DNA of 64,000 nt from Yimella lutea. GTDB lineage: Bacteria; Actinomycetota; Actinomycetes; Actinomycetales; Dermatophilaceae. The notes below the pieces were generated by a model. The model was not told where the DNA came from and ran no database searches. It saw only the letters and a list, made by a program, of their open reading frames with translations. Shown here piece by piece: positions 1 to 9,104 of the stretch; within the stretch, counting starts at the first letter, position 1; each line of letters opens with the position of its first letter. Location of the stretch: assembly GCF_006715095.1 (NCBI RefSeq), contig NZ_VFMO01000001.1, positions 1 to 64,000 of the forward strand, in the 5' to 3' direction. The translations under genes and the position numbers were made by a program.

Positions 1-195
1 CCCGCCGGCACCGAGCCCAAGGGCTGGGAGTGGGTCTGGGAACTGGAGCCGAAGGGCCAACACGAGACCGAGGTGACGCTCACCTACGACTGGAGCAAGG
101 TCACCGACAAGGACTTGCTGAAGAAGATCAGTTTCCCGCTGGTCGAGAAGGACAAGCTGGAGCACAGCCTGCAGCGCCTGTCCGAACTCGTCTGA
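1..195 (+). CDS. SRPBCC-family protein, C-terminal end (partial)
   Basis: The window opens inside this reading frame, which runs in frame 1 to a TGA at 193-195. The 64 visible residues are a WEWVWELEP strand, a TEVTLTYDWSKV strand and a long C-terminal helix ending LQRLSELV. This pattern, a strand with T-x-V-x-L-x-Y-D-W followed by an amphipathic final helix, is typical of SRPBCC (polyketide cyclase / AHSA1-like) ligand-binding proteins. The start and N-terminal half lie outside the window. The substrate cannot be inferred. A 14-bp stem-loop follows 23 nt after the stop. Confidence 0.55.
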   Translation, partial: PAGTEPKGWEWVWELEPKGQHETEVTLTYDWSKVTDKDLLKKISFPLVEKDKLEHSLQRLSELV

Positions 196-218
196 GTTCC
201 TCTCGGGCACAACGTTCT

Positions 219-253
219 ACGAGGGTTCCGCGGCAACGTCGCGGAACCCTCGT
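219..253. terminator. Stem-loop terminator after the SRPBCC gene
   Basis: A perfect 14-bp inverted repeat (219-232 pairs with 240-253) closes a 7-nt loop. It sits 23 nt after the stop codon. There is no T-run, which is common for actinobacterial terminators. Confidence 0.7.
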
Positions 254-256
254 GGT

Positions 257-436
257 GTGCTCGCGGGCAGGAAGCTCGGTGCGCTCGCGCTCTGGCAGTT
301 CCACGCCAGCCTGGCCTGGGCAGTGCTTGCGATGGCCGCCGTCGCCGGCGCAATCATGGCCTGTTGGTACGCCAAGAGCCACGGACGCCAGGAAGCACCT
401 ACCGTGAATACTGTCGAAGAAGGAGTCACCACATGA
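257..436 (+). CDS. Possible 59-aa membrane protein upstream of rocD
   Basis: A GTG at 257 opens a 60-codon frame that ends at the TGA at 434-436, overlapping the rocD ATG (433) in an ATGA arrangement. The product has a basic N-terminus (AGRKLGALALW), one hydrophobic segment (about residues 10-35, including AWAVLAMAAVAGAIMACW) and a polar tail ending VEEGVTT. That is the profile of a single-span membrane peptide. The start lies only 4 nt after the terminator hairpin, so a leaderless start or the internal ATG at 332 is possible. I do not recognise the family. The case rests on the overlap and the clean hydrophobic segment. Confidence 0.35.
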   Translation: MLAGRKLGALALWQFHASLAWAVLAMAAVAGAIMACWYAKSHGRQEAPTVNTVEEGVTT

Positions 437-1656
437 GCGCATCCACCGCTTCCAGCACGCAGCACCACGTCGACCTCACCGAGTCGCGCGCCGCGCACAA
501 TTACCACCCGCTGCCCGTCGTCCTCGCCCACGGTGAGGGCGCCTGGGTGACCGACGTCGACGGCAACCGGTACCTCGACTGCCTCGCCGGCTACTCCGCG
601 CTCAACTTCGGCCACGGCCACCCGCAGCTGATCGCCGCCGCCGAGACCCAGCTGCGCAAGCTGACCCTGACCAGCCGCGCGTTCTACAACGACCAGCTCG
701 GAGAGTTCGCCGCCGAACTCGGTGACCTCGTCGGCAAGGAGGTCATCCTGCCGATGAACACCGGTGCCGAGGCCGTCGAGACGGCCCTGAAGGTGGCACG
801 ACGTTGGGGCCACGAGGTGAAGGGCATCCCGGCCGAACGCGGGCAGATCATCGTCATGGACGGCAACTTCCACGGCCGCACCACCACGATCGTCTCGTTC
901 TCGACGGACGAGGAGGCGCGCGCCGGATTCGGGCCGTTCACACCGGGTTTCGTGGTTGTTCCCTACGGCGACGCCGAGGCGCTCGAAGCCGCGATCAACG
1001 ACGAGACCATCGCCGTGCTCGTCGAGCCGATCCAGGGCGAGGGTGGCGTCGTGATCCCGCCGGCCGGCTTCCTCGGCCGGGTGCGTGAACTCTGCACGCA
1101 GCACAACATGCTGTTCATCGCCGACGAGATCCAGTCGGGTCTGGCACGGACCGGTCGCACGCTGGCCGTCGAACACGAGAACGTCGTGCCCGACATCGTC
1201 GTGCTCGGCAAGGCGCTCGGCGGCGGCATCCTGCCGGTCTCTGCGATTGCCGCGAACCACGACGTGCTCGACGTCATCACTCCGGGCAGCCACGGTTCGA
1301 CGTTCGGCGGCAATCCGTTGGCGGCGGCGGTCGGACGCGAGGTCGTCGCGATGCTCGGTACCGGCGAATTCCAGGACGCCGCAAGCCGATTGGGTGCACG
1401 CCTCACCGAACGTCTCAACGGCCTCGGGGACGCGGTGGTCACCGTCCGCAGCCGCGGACTGTGGGCCGGCCTCGACCTCGACCCGAACGTGATGAGCGGA
1501 CGCGACCTGAGTGTCGCGCTGATGCACCGCGGTGTCCTGGTCAAGGACACCCACGGCTCGACCGTGCGTATCGCTCCCCCGCTCGTGGCGTCCGAGTCGG
1601 ACATCGATCTCATCGCCGACTCCATCTCCGAGTCACTGGCCGACGCGATTCGATGA
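433..1656 (+). CDS. rocD: Ornithine--oxo-acid transaminase
   Basis: This 407-aa class-III PLP aminotransferase converts ornithine plus a 2-oxo acid to glutamate semialdehyde and an amino acid, in arginine/ornithine catabolism. Near the N-terminus is the RocD-like run ESRAAHNYHPLPVVL, followed by DVDGNRYLDCLAGYSALNFG. The glycine-rich cofactor region (MNTGAEAVETALK), the NFHGRTTT segment and IADEIQSGLARTG are all present. The Schiff-base lysine is about residue 260, in VLGKALGGG. The ATG at 433 is preferred because AAGGAG lies about 9 nt upstream and the family N-terminus aligns there. The stop overlaps the start of a degraded amidohydrolase. Its length is normal for the family. Confidence 0.9.
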   Translation: MSASTASSTQHHVDLTESRAAHNYHPLPVVLAHGEGAWVTDVDGNRYLDCLAGYSALNFGHGHPQLIAAAETQLRKLTLTSRAFYNDQLGEFAAELGDLVGKEVILPMNTGAEAVETALKVARRWGHEVKGIPAERGQIIVMDGNFHGRTTTIVSFSTDEEARAGFGPFTPGFVVVPYGDAEALEAAINDETIAVLVEPIQGEGGVVIPPAGFLGRVRELCTQHNMLFIADEIQSGLARTGRTLAVEHENVVPDIVVLGKALGGGILPVSAIAANHDVLDVITPGSHGSTFGGNPLAAAVGREVVAMLGTGEFQDAASRLGARLTERLNGLGDAVVTVRSRGLWAGLDLDPNVMSGRDLSVALMHRGVLVKDTHGSTVRIAPPLVASESDIDLIADSISESLADAIR

Positions 1657-1857
1657 GCTCGTTCGTCGTCGGCAACGCCCGGCTCGAGCACGGATGGTTG
1701 GGGCACGGTCGCACCCGGCCACCCCGCAGATCTGGTCGTGCTGGACGACGACCCGCTTCCGGCTTCCGATGCCACCCGAACCGCTGCCGATGCCCTGCGC
1801 AATCGGCATTCCGTGCTCACCGTGATTGCCGGACGGGTCGTCCACAGCGAGCTGTAA
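1653..1857 (+). pseudogene. Amidohydrolase remnant (both ends present, middle deleted)
   Basis: An ATG at 1653 overlaps the rocD stop and starts MSSFVVGNARLEHG, which resembles the first strand of an amidohydrolase. Shortly after, in a different frame, comes GHPADLVVLDDDPL and then an end of ALRNRHSVLTVIAGRVVHSEL before a TAA at 1855-1857. This is the characteristic C-terminus of YtcJ/imidazolonepropionase-type amidohydrolases. The whole metal-binding barrel (about 400 residues expected) is missing, and the two ends are out of frame. The N-terminal match is short; the C-terminal match is clear. Confidence 0.6.
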
Positions 1858-1932
1858 GCCGCGTGCGCCGACGTGGCACACCGAACAGGCCGCAAGCTGC
1901 ACAACCCCGCCGAATCAGCGTTAACTGGACCC

Positions 1933-3675
1933 ATGACAACCGTTGCTGATCAGCTCGTCGCTCAACTTCAGGACGCCGGCGTCCGCCGCATCTACGGCAT
2001 CGTCGGCGACAGTCTCAACCCGGTGGTCGACGCCGTGCGCCGCACCGGCGGTTCGGCGAAAGGTGGGATCGACTGGGTCCACGTGCGCCACGAGGAAGCC
2101 GCTGCGTTCGCAGCCGGCGCCGATGCCCAGGTCACCGGTGAACTCGTCGCGTGCGCCGGCTCGTGCGGTCCGGGCAACCTGCACCTGATCAACGGCCTGT
2201 ACGACGCTAATCGTTCGGGCGCGCCGGTGATCGCGATCGCGAGCCACATCCCGAGCTCCCAGATCGGCCAGGGGTACTTTCAGGAGACGCACCCCGACCG
2301 CATCTTCAACGAGTGCTCGGTCTACTCCGAGCTCATCTCCACCCCGACCCAGGCCCCCCGCGTGGTGGCGTCCGCGATCAGGCACGCGGTGGCCGAGCCG
2401 GGCGTCGCGGTCATCACCTTGCCCGGCGATGTCGCCGACGAGGAAGCGACGGCAGAAGCGCCCCGCTATGTTCCGGTCGAGCGCGGAGTCCTCACTCCCC
2501 CGGCGGCAGTCATGCAACGGCTCGCCGACGCCATCAACGCCTCCGACAAGGTCGCTCTCTTCGTCGGGCATGGCATCGCCGGCGAACACGACGCCGTCGT
2601 CGAGCTCGCCGACCTCATCGGTGCACCCGTCGGGCACTCACTGCGTGGCAAGGAGCTCATCCAGTACGACAACCCGTACGACGTGGGCATGACCGGCTTG
2701 CTCGGTTACGGCGCTGCGGCGGCCGGGATGGAGGACGCCGACCTGCTGATCATGCTCGGCACCGACTTCCCTTACGACCAGTTCTTACCCGACGTCACCA
2801 CGGCCCAGGTCGACCGCGATGCCGCCGTGATCGGCCGACGTACCTCCGTGGACATTCCGGTACACGGTGACGTGGGTACGACCCTGCGCGCGCTGATCCC
2901 GTTGGTGCAGCGTAAGAAGAGCCGCAAGTTCCTGGAGAAGACCCTCAAGCGTCACGACGGGCTCATGGACAAAGCAGTAGGCGCCTACACGCGCAACGTG
3001 GAGAAGAAGAAGCCGATCCACCCCGAGTACGCGGCGTCCGTCCTGGACCAAGTCGCGGCGGACAACGCGGTGTTCACCGCCGACACCGGCATGTGCAACG
3101 TGTGGAGTGCTCGGTACATCAACCCGCTCGGCTCGCGCCGCCTCATCGGCTCGTTTCTGCACGGGTCGATGGCGAACGCGCTGCCGCAGGCCATCGGCGC
3201 ACAGTTCGCCCAGCGCGACCGGCAGGTGATCTCGATGTCAGGTGACGGTGGCCTCGGCATGCTGCTGGGCGAGATGCTCACCGCGGCGGCCCACGACCTG
3301 CCGATCAATGTCGTGGTGTTCAACAACTCGACCCTGGGCATGGTGAAGCTGGAGATGCTGGTCGACAAGTTGCCCGACTTCGGCGTCGACGTGCCCGAGG
3401 TCAACTACGCCGCGATCGCAGCAGCCATGGGCTGGAAGTCGATTCGCGTGGAGGACCCGAAGCACTTGGAGAAGGCGTACCGGGAAGCGCTGGCGCACGA
3501 CGGGCCGGCACTGGTGGACGTCGTGACCGACCCGAACGCGTTGTCGATCCCGCCCAAGGTGACCGGCACGCAGATCTTCGGATTCGCCACGGCGATGAGC
3601 AAGATCGTGTTCAACGGCGGCGCGGGAGAAGCGGTGTCGATGGCGCGGTCCAACCTGCGCAACCTGCCCCGCTGA
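1933..3675 (+). CDS. poxB: Pyruvate oxidase / quinone-dependent pyruvate dehydrogenase
   Basis: This 580-aa thiamine-diphosphate flavoenzyme resembles E. coli PoxB, which oxidises pyruvate to acetate and CO2 and passes electrons to quinone at the membrane. The N-terminal Pyr domain has VRHEEAAAFAAGADAQ (catalytic Glu region) and the PoxB-like stretch CAGSCGPGNLHLINGLYDAN, then HIPSSQIGQGYFQETHP. The central FAD-binding domain spans roughly 185-340. The C-terminal PP domain carries the ThDP motif GDGGLGMLLGE...VVFNNSTLGM. The ATG at 1933 (MTTVADQLVAQL) gives the family N-terminus, although the frame stays open to 1873. It stands alone, followed by a strong palindromic terminator shared with hspR. 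Confidence 0.9.
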   Translation: MTTVADQLVAQLQDAGVRRIYGIVGDSLNPVVDAVRRTGGSAKGGIDWVHVRHEEAAAFAAGADAQVTGELVACAGSCGPGNLHLINGLYDANRSGAPVIAIASHIPSSQIGQGYFQETHPDRIFNECSVYSELISTPTQAPRVVASAIRHAVAEPGVAVITLPGDVADEEATAEAPRYVPVERGVLTPPAAVMQRLADAINASDKVALFVGHGIAGEHDAVVELADLIGAPVGHSLRGKELIQYDNPYDVGMTGLLGYGAAAAGMEDADLLIMLGTDFPYDQFLPDVTTAQVDRDAAVIGRRTSVDIPVHGDVGTTLRALIPLVQRKKSRKFLEKTLKRHDGLMDKAVGAYTRNVEKKKPIHPEYAASVLDQVAADNAVFTADTGMCNVWSARYINPLGSRRLIGSFLHGSMANALPQAIGAQFAQRDRQVISMSGDGGLGMLLGEMLTAAAHDLPINVVVFNNSTLGMVKLEMLVDKLPDFGVDVPEVNYAAIAAAMGWKSIRVEDPKHLEKAYREALAHDGPALVDVVTDPNALSIPPKVTGTQIFGFATAMSKIVFNGGAGEAVSMARSNLRNLPR

Positions 3676-3678
3676 CGA

Positions 3679-3714
3679 CAAGGAAACCGGTCGCAATTGC
3701 GACCGGTTTCCTTG
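3679..3714. terminator. Bidirectional terminator between poxB and hspR
   Basis: A perfect 36-nt palindrome (18 + 18) lies between the convergent poxB stop (3675) and hspR stop (3716). Its outer arms are A-rich on one side and T-rich on the other (AAGGAAACC / GGTTTCCTT), so it can end transcription from both directions. Confidence 0.85.
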
Positions 3715-3715
3715 A

Positions 3716-4156
3716 CTACGGGTGTAGATCAGCGCTGGGGCGCCAAACCACCAAGGACGTGCCCGGGGCCCGGCGACGGGCACGTTCGCCCGGCCGCAGT
3801 GCGACGATCTGACCGTCCGGCGCAGCGGCGAAAACTCTTGCCGCCGAGGCGTATTGGAGCTGATCCTGAAGTTCGTGGACCCTGGCGCGGAGGGTGTCGA
3901 CCTGTGCCTCGAGCTCCATGATCCGGGCGATGCCGGCCAGGCTGACGCCTTCCTCCTGGGACAGGCGCTGCACCTCCCGCAACATCTCGATGTCGCGGGC
4001 GCTGTAACGGCGTCCGCCACCCCGGGTGCGCGACGGGGTGACGATGCCGAGCCGGTCGTACTGACGCAACGTTTGAGCGTGCATTCCGGCCAGCTCGGCC
4101 GCCACCGAGATCACATACACCGGGGCGTCCATGTCGGGTATGGGCGAGCGGTTCAT
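3716..4156 (-). CDS. hspR: Heat-shock repressor HspR (MerR family)
   Basis: This 146-aa MerR-type repressor of the dnaK operon acts with DnaK as co-repressor at HAIR operators in Streptomyces and mycobacteria. The winged helix-turn-helix is at about residues 12-80 (SVAAELAGMHAQTLRQYDR, RTRGGGRRYSARDIEML). A coiled segment (LEAQVDTLRARVHELQDQ) and a short basic tail follow. The ATG at 4156 overlaps the dnaJ stop by one base, so it is translationally coupled as the last operon gene. Its likely target is the HAIR site at 7979-7999, giving autoregulation. Confidence 0.93.
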   Translation of the reverse strand: MNRSPIPDMDAPVYVISVAAELAGMHAQTLRQYDRLGIVTPSRTRGGGRRYSARDIEMLREVQRLSQEEGVSLAGIARIMELEAQVDTLRARVHELQDQLQYASAARVFAAAPDGQIVALRPGERARRRAPGTSLVVWRPSADLHP

Positions 4157-5151
4157 CACTGACGCGCCTTCGCCATCAGATCGGCGCGCGGGTCACCGCC
4201 CCGTTTGTCGGCGATCTCGGCGAGCGTCTTCTTGTCGTCGTCCGACAGATCTGTCGGCACCACCACGTGCACCTTCGCGAGCAGGTTGCCCGCGCCGGAC
4301 TTGGCCTGGATGCCTCGGCCCTTGATCCGCAGCACCTGACCGGACTGCGTTCCGGGAGCGATCTTGACCTTGACGGTCGAACCGTCGAGGGTCGGCACCG
4401 CGACCGTGGCGCCCAAGGTCGCCTCGGCGAAGGTGACCGGCAGGTCGACGGTGATGTCGTTGCCGTCCCGGCCGAACACCGGGTGCGGCTGCACGTGCAC
4501 TTCCAGCAGCAGGTCGCCGGCACCGCCGGGGCCGGGCTGCCCCTTGCCCCGCAGCCGGATCGTCTGTCCGTCCTTCACGCCCGCGGGGATACGGGTCTTG
4601 ATCGTCGAACCGTCGGCGGACTGCAGCGAGACGGTCTCGCCCTCAGCCGCGGAACGGAACGACAAGGTGGTCTGAGCACGGACGTCGCGGCCCTTCGGGG
4701 CCGCTTGGCTGAATCCGCCGTTGCCGCCGAATCCCCCTGCGCCACCACCGAACTGGCCGAGGATGTCGTCCAGGTTGAAGGTCTGCCCGCCACCGGTGGA
4801 GAAGCCGCTGGCCGGACCGGCACCGCCGCCACCGAACATCGAACCGAAGAGGTCCTCAAAGCCGGCTGCTCCGGCGCCACCTCCTCCACCGCCTGCGGTG
4901 AAGCGAGCTCCCCCGCCGACCATCGCGCGCAACTGGTCGTACTCGGCGCGCTTGTCCTTGTCGCCGAGGACGGAGTTGGCCTCCCCGACGTCCTTGAACT
5001 TCTGCTCGGCGACCGTGTCGCCCGGGTTCTTGTCCGGGTGGTACTGCCGGGCCAATTTGCGGTAGGCCTTCTTGATGTCGGCCTCGGACGCGTCCTGGGG
5101 CACCCCGAGGATCTTGTAGAAGTCCTTCTCCAGCCAGTCCTGGCTCGCCAT
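4156..5151 (-). CDS. dnaJ: DnaJ-type co-chaperone without zinc finger
   Basis: A 331-aa J-domain protein that stimulates DnaK ATPase. The J domain (about residues 9-75) has the catalytic HPD triad (YHPDKNPGD). A long Gly/Phe-rich linker follows (about 80-150, with [12 protein letters not shown]). The C-terminal substrate-binding domains then begin directly with [18 protein letters not shown] and include [19 protein letters not shown]. The CxxCxGxG zinc repeats of classical DnaJ are absent, so this is a type II (CbpA/DnaJ1-like) protein. It lies between grpE (78-nt gap containing a hairpin) and hspR (overlap). Confidence 0.92.
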   Translation of the reverse strand: MASQDWLEKDFYKILGVPQDASEADIKKAYRKLARQYHPDKNPGDTVAEQKFKDVGEANSVLGDKDKRAEYDQLRAMVGGGARFTAGGGGGGAGAAGFEDLFGSMFGGGGAGPASGFSTGGGQTFNLDDILGQFGGGAGGFGGNGGFSQAAPKGRDVRAQTTLSFRSAAEGETVSLQSADGSTIKTRIPAGVKDGQTIRLRGKGQPGPGGAGDLLLEVHVQPHPVFGRDGNDITVDLPVTFAEATLGATVAVPTLDGSTVKVKIAPGTQSGQVLRIKGRGIQAKSGAGNLLAKVHVVVPTDLSDDDKKTLAEIADKRGGDPRADLMAKARQ

Positions 5152-5169
5152 GCTTTCTCCTTGATCCTT

Positions 5170-5219
5170 CGTCGTGGGCCACGGTTCCGATCTGTTTCCC
5201 GTCCGCGTGGCCCACGACG
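5170..5219. other. Intercistronic hairpin between grpE and dnaJ
   Basis: A perfect 14-bp inverted repeat (5170-5183 with 5206-5219) closes a 22-nt loop in the 78-nt gap between the grpE stop and the dnaJ start. There is no T-run. It may be a partial terminator or an mRNA processing or stability element that sets the dnaJ-hspR level below dnaK-grpE. Confidence 0.55.
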
Positions 5220-5229
5220 GGGAACTGCA

Positions 5230-6002
5230 TCACTGAGGGTCTGCGACCGCCACGCGGGCCGGGCGCACGACGCGCTCGCCCACCTTGTAACCGGGCTGCA
5301 TCACCTGAACGACGGTGGTGCCTTCGCTGCCCTCGGGCACCTCGGCCTCGATGTGCATCAGGGCCTCGTGGTGCATCGGGTCGAACGCGTCGCCCACCTC
5401 ACCGAAGCTGACCAGGCCGTAGCGACCCAGGATCGCATCGAGCTTGGCGGCGATCTTGGCGAACGGCGAACCCTCCTCGAGGTCGCCGTGCTGGCGCGCG
5501 TAGTGGATCTCGTCCAACACCGGCAACAGCGACTCCACGAATCCGGCGAGGGTGGCGCTGTGCGCCATCTCGCGGTCGCGGTCGACGCGCCGCTTGTAGT
5601 TGACGTACTCGGCCTGCAGTCGCTGCAGGTCTGCCAACCGCTCGGCGGCGAGCGCGGTGTCCGGGTGGACGTCGTCGTTCGGACCGGCGCTCGAACCGGT
5701 TGTCTGCTGCGGGTCGTCGTTGATCGCTTCGGTATTGGGCAGGTCGTCGCCGACCGCCCCACCGAACGCGCCGTCGCCGCCTTCCGCCTCGACGATCCGG
5801 TCGAACTCGTCGTTGCCCGAACCCTTCTCGGAGCCCTTCTCGGCACTCTTGTCAGCGCTGCTGTCGTCGCTCACGGCGTCCTCCTTCTCATGATCTGCGG
5901 GGTGTGCGCCGCGCAGCTCGCCCGTCTCGGGGTCGATACGGCGCTTGTCCCGGACGACCGGCCCGGTGGGCTCCTCCTGGGAGGAGCCCACCTGATCGTC
6001 GG

Positions 6003-6006
<4 letters not shown>
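5230..6006 (-). CDS. grpE: Nucleotide exchange factor GrpE
   Basis: This 258-aa protein releases ADP from DnaK. The first ~130 residues are acidic and low-complexity ([20 protein letters not shown]), longer than in most GrpE proteins. The coiled-coil dimer region follows ([19 protein letters not shown]), then the conserved four-helix and beta domain ([51 protein letters not shown]). Translation starts at a GTG whose GTGA overlaps the dnaK stop, so the two are coupled. Confidence 0.95.
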
Positions 6007-7892
<1,886 letters not shown>

Positions 7893-7932
7893 GGTGATGT
7901 TCTCCTTGTTGTGGGGTTCAGGACTACAGGCG

Positions 7933-7962
7933 ACTCAACTCCGGGTGTCGAAACATTGTCAA
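7933..7962 (-). promoter_or_regulatory. Candidate dnaK promoter
   Basis: Read toward dnaK, a TTGACA hexamer (7962-7957) is followed after 18 bp by TTGAGT (7938-7933), a weak -10 that is also a HAIR-type half-site. It lies 41-70 bp before the start codon. The -35 is good and the -10 poor, so this is tentative. Confidence 0.3.
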
Positions 7963-7978
7963 GTCGAGACCCTGAAAA

Positions 7979-7999
7979 CTTGCGTCTGATGGACTCAAC
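7979..7999. promoter_or_regulatory. HAIR operator for HspR
   Basis: CTTGCGT-N7-ACTCAAC matches the actinobacterial HAIR consensus (CTTGAGT-N7-ACTCAAG) at 12 of 14 arm positions with the exact 7-bp spacer. It lies 87-107 bp upstream of dnaK, and hspR is the last gene of the same operon. Confidence 0.8.
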
Positions 8000-8048
8000 C
8001 TCCTGGACGCGTCCATCATTCCCGACCCGACAAAAGTTTTCTGGTCGG

Positions 8049-8053
8049 TTTGC
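8049..8053. repeat. Left target-site duplication of the Tn7-like element (TTTGC)
   Basis: TTTGC directly precedes the TGTAGG terminus. The identical 5 bp follow the opposite terminus at 21687-21691. A 5-bp duplication is diagnostic of Tn7/Tn5053-type DDE transposition. Confidence 0.92.
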
Positions 8054-8128
8054 TGTAGGAACCCAGATTTGGTGTCGGATTCTCAATTTCGTGTCGGTGG
8101 CGTGTCGGGCGTCTCAATTTCGTGTCGG
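8054..8128 (+). repeat. Left transposon end with three TnsB-type binding repeats
   Basis: After the terminal TGTAGG there are three repeats of a 17-bp motif. Two are identical (TCTCAATTTCGTGTCGG at 8081-8097 and 8112-8128) and one is diverged (8062-8078, sharing the ATTT and GTGTCGG parts). Multiple TnsB sites near one end are standard for Tn7-like elements. Confidence 0.85.
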
Positions 8129-8145
8129 CGGAGCAACCTTGTTGT

Positions 8146-8805
8146 GTGACGACGAACACTTTGCTCGACACCGAGCTTCGATACGTCGCGGACGACGGCA
8201 CGGAGGTCACTACTTCGGTGCGCCACGTGGATCAGGCACGGGTCGCCCGCGGCCTTCCGGTTCGCAAGATTCGGTCCCGCGCTGGGCAACGGCACTATTC
8301 GGGTTTGTTTTGGTCGGCAACGACGCAGGGCCACGTCCCGTATGAAAGCCGGTTGGAGTTGGACCGGCTGTGGCTGGCCGACTTCGACTCGTCGGTGACC
8401 TGGATCGCCGCTCAGCCCTTCTGGATGTCTGGTCGCGATGGTGATGCGCTGCGGCGTCATGCGCCTGACTTCATGCTGAGTCGAGTGGGTGCACCACCCT
8501 TGGTGGTGGATGTGAAACCTGCACAGTTCGCGACGAAGGCGGAAGTCGAAGTGGTTTTCAGATGGACGCGCGAGGTCTGTGCCAGTCGCGGGTGGGCGTA
8601 TGAAGTCTGGACTGGTGGCGATCCTGTGATCCTGGCAAACATCCGTGCCCTTGCAGTGGGCCGACGCCGATCACTGTTCGCGCACGATCCCGCAGCTTTA
8701 TCGATGTCCACGGGGCTTGCTCGCCTCGGCGATGGCTGGGAAGGGCTTACGGTCACGAATTTGAAGACGCCGCTGTCCGTGTCTGACGTGTGGGGATCGC
8801 CGTGA
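8146..8805 (+). CDS. tnsA: TnsA-like endonuclease
   Basis: About 219 aa. TnsA is the restriction-enzyme-fold nuclease that cuts the 5' transposon strands so that TnsA plus TnsB give clean excision. It shows the family signature YESRLELDRLWLADFD with the active-site Glu, a central HAPDFML (Asp) and VVDVKPAQF (D-x-K). Together these form the E..D..DxK site of Tn7 TnsA. The C-terminal part (about 140-219) would contact TnsC. I prefer the GTG at 8146, which falls after the TnsB repeats; a GTG at 8122 inside the last repeat is possible. The stop overlaps the tnsB start (GTGA). Confidence 0.85.
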   Translation: MTTNTLLDTELRYVADDGTEVTTSVRHVDQARVARGLPVRKIRSRAGQRHYSGLFWSATTQGHVPYESRLELDRLWLADFDSSVTWIAAQPFWMSGRDGDALRRHAPDFMLSRVGAPPLVVDVKPAQFATKAEVEVVFRWTREVCASRGWAYEVWTGGDPVILANIRALAVGRRRSLFAHDPAALSMSTGLARLGDGWEGLTVTNLKTPLSVSDVWGSP

Positions 8806-9075
8806 ATGCCCAAGTGATCGAGTTACGCGTTGGCTCCACGGTATGGCTGGACGGTCAGATCTGGTCGGTGACCGAGCTAGGACATACCGCGTGCTTGTTG
8901 TCTCGGGACGGCGAACTGCGCAGTGTCGCTACCGCTCACGTGCTGACGTCGGCCCGACTGGTCGGTGATCGCGCCGAGAACGCCACCGAATCCGATGCGT
9001 CGATCCCTTCATCGAACCTGGTGTTGAGCAACCTTGCACCCAATGCGCGATCGAAGGTGGAGCACCGCGGGGCCC
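8802..9075 (+). pseudogene. tnsB: tnsB transposase, 5' fragment
   Basis: A GTG at 8802 overlaps the tnsA stop and starts a TniA/TnsB-type N-terminal domain (VIELRVGSTVWLDGQIWSV, then ACLLSRDGELRSVATAHVL), followed by a polar linker. The gene is cut at codon 92 by the IS3 element at 9076. Its continuation is at 10451-12223. This fragment alone has no catalytic residues. Confidence 0.85.
9071..9075. repeat. Left target-site duplication of the IS3 element (GGCCC)
   Basis: GGCCC abuts the left IS end and is repeated at 10446-10450 directly after the right end. Confidence 0.8.
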
Positions 9076-9104
9076 TACCCCCGGATCTTGGACACGGGGT
9101 GTGA

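Noticed and set aside
217..1554. Long open frames antisense to rocD, and comparable long frames antisense to purL, dnaK and xdhB
   Set aside because: They mirror the opposite-strand codons of well-supported enzymes in GC-rich DNA and show no domain or start signals of their own.
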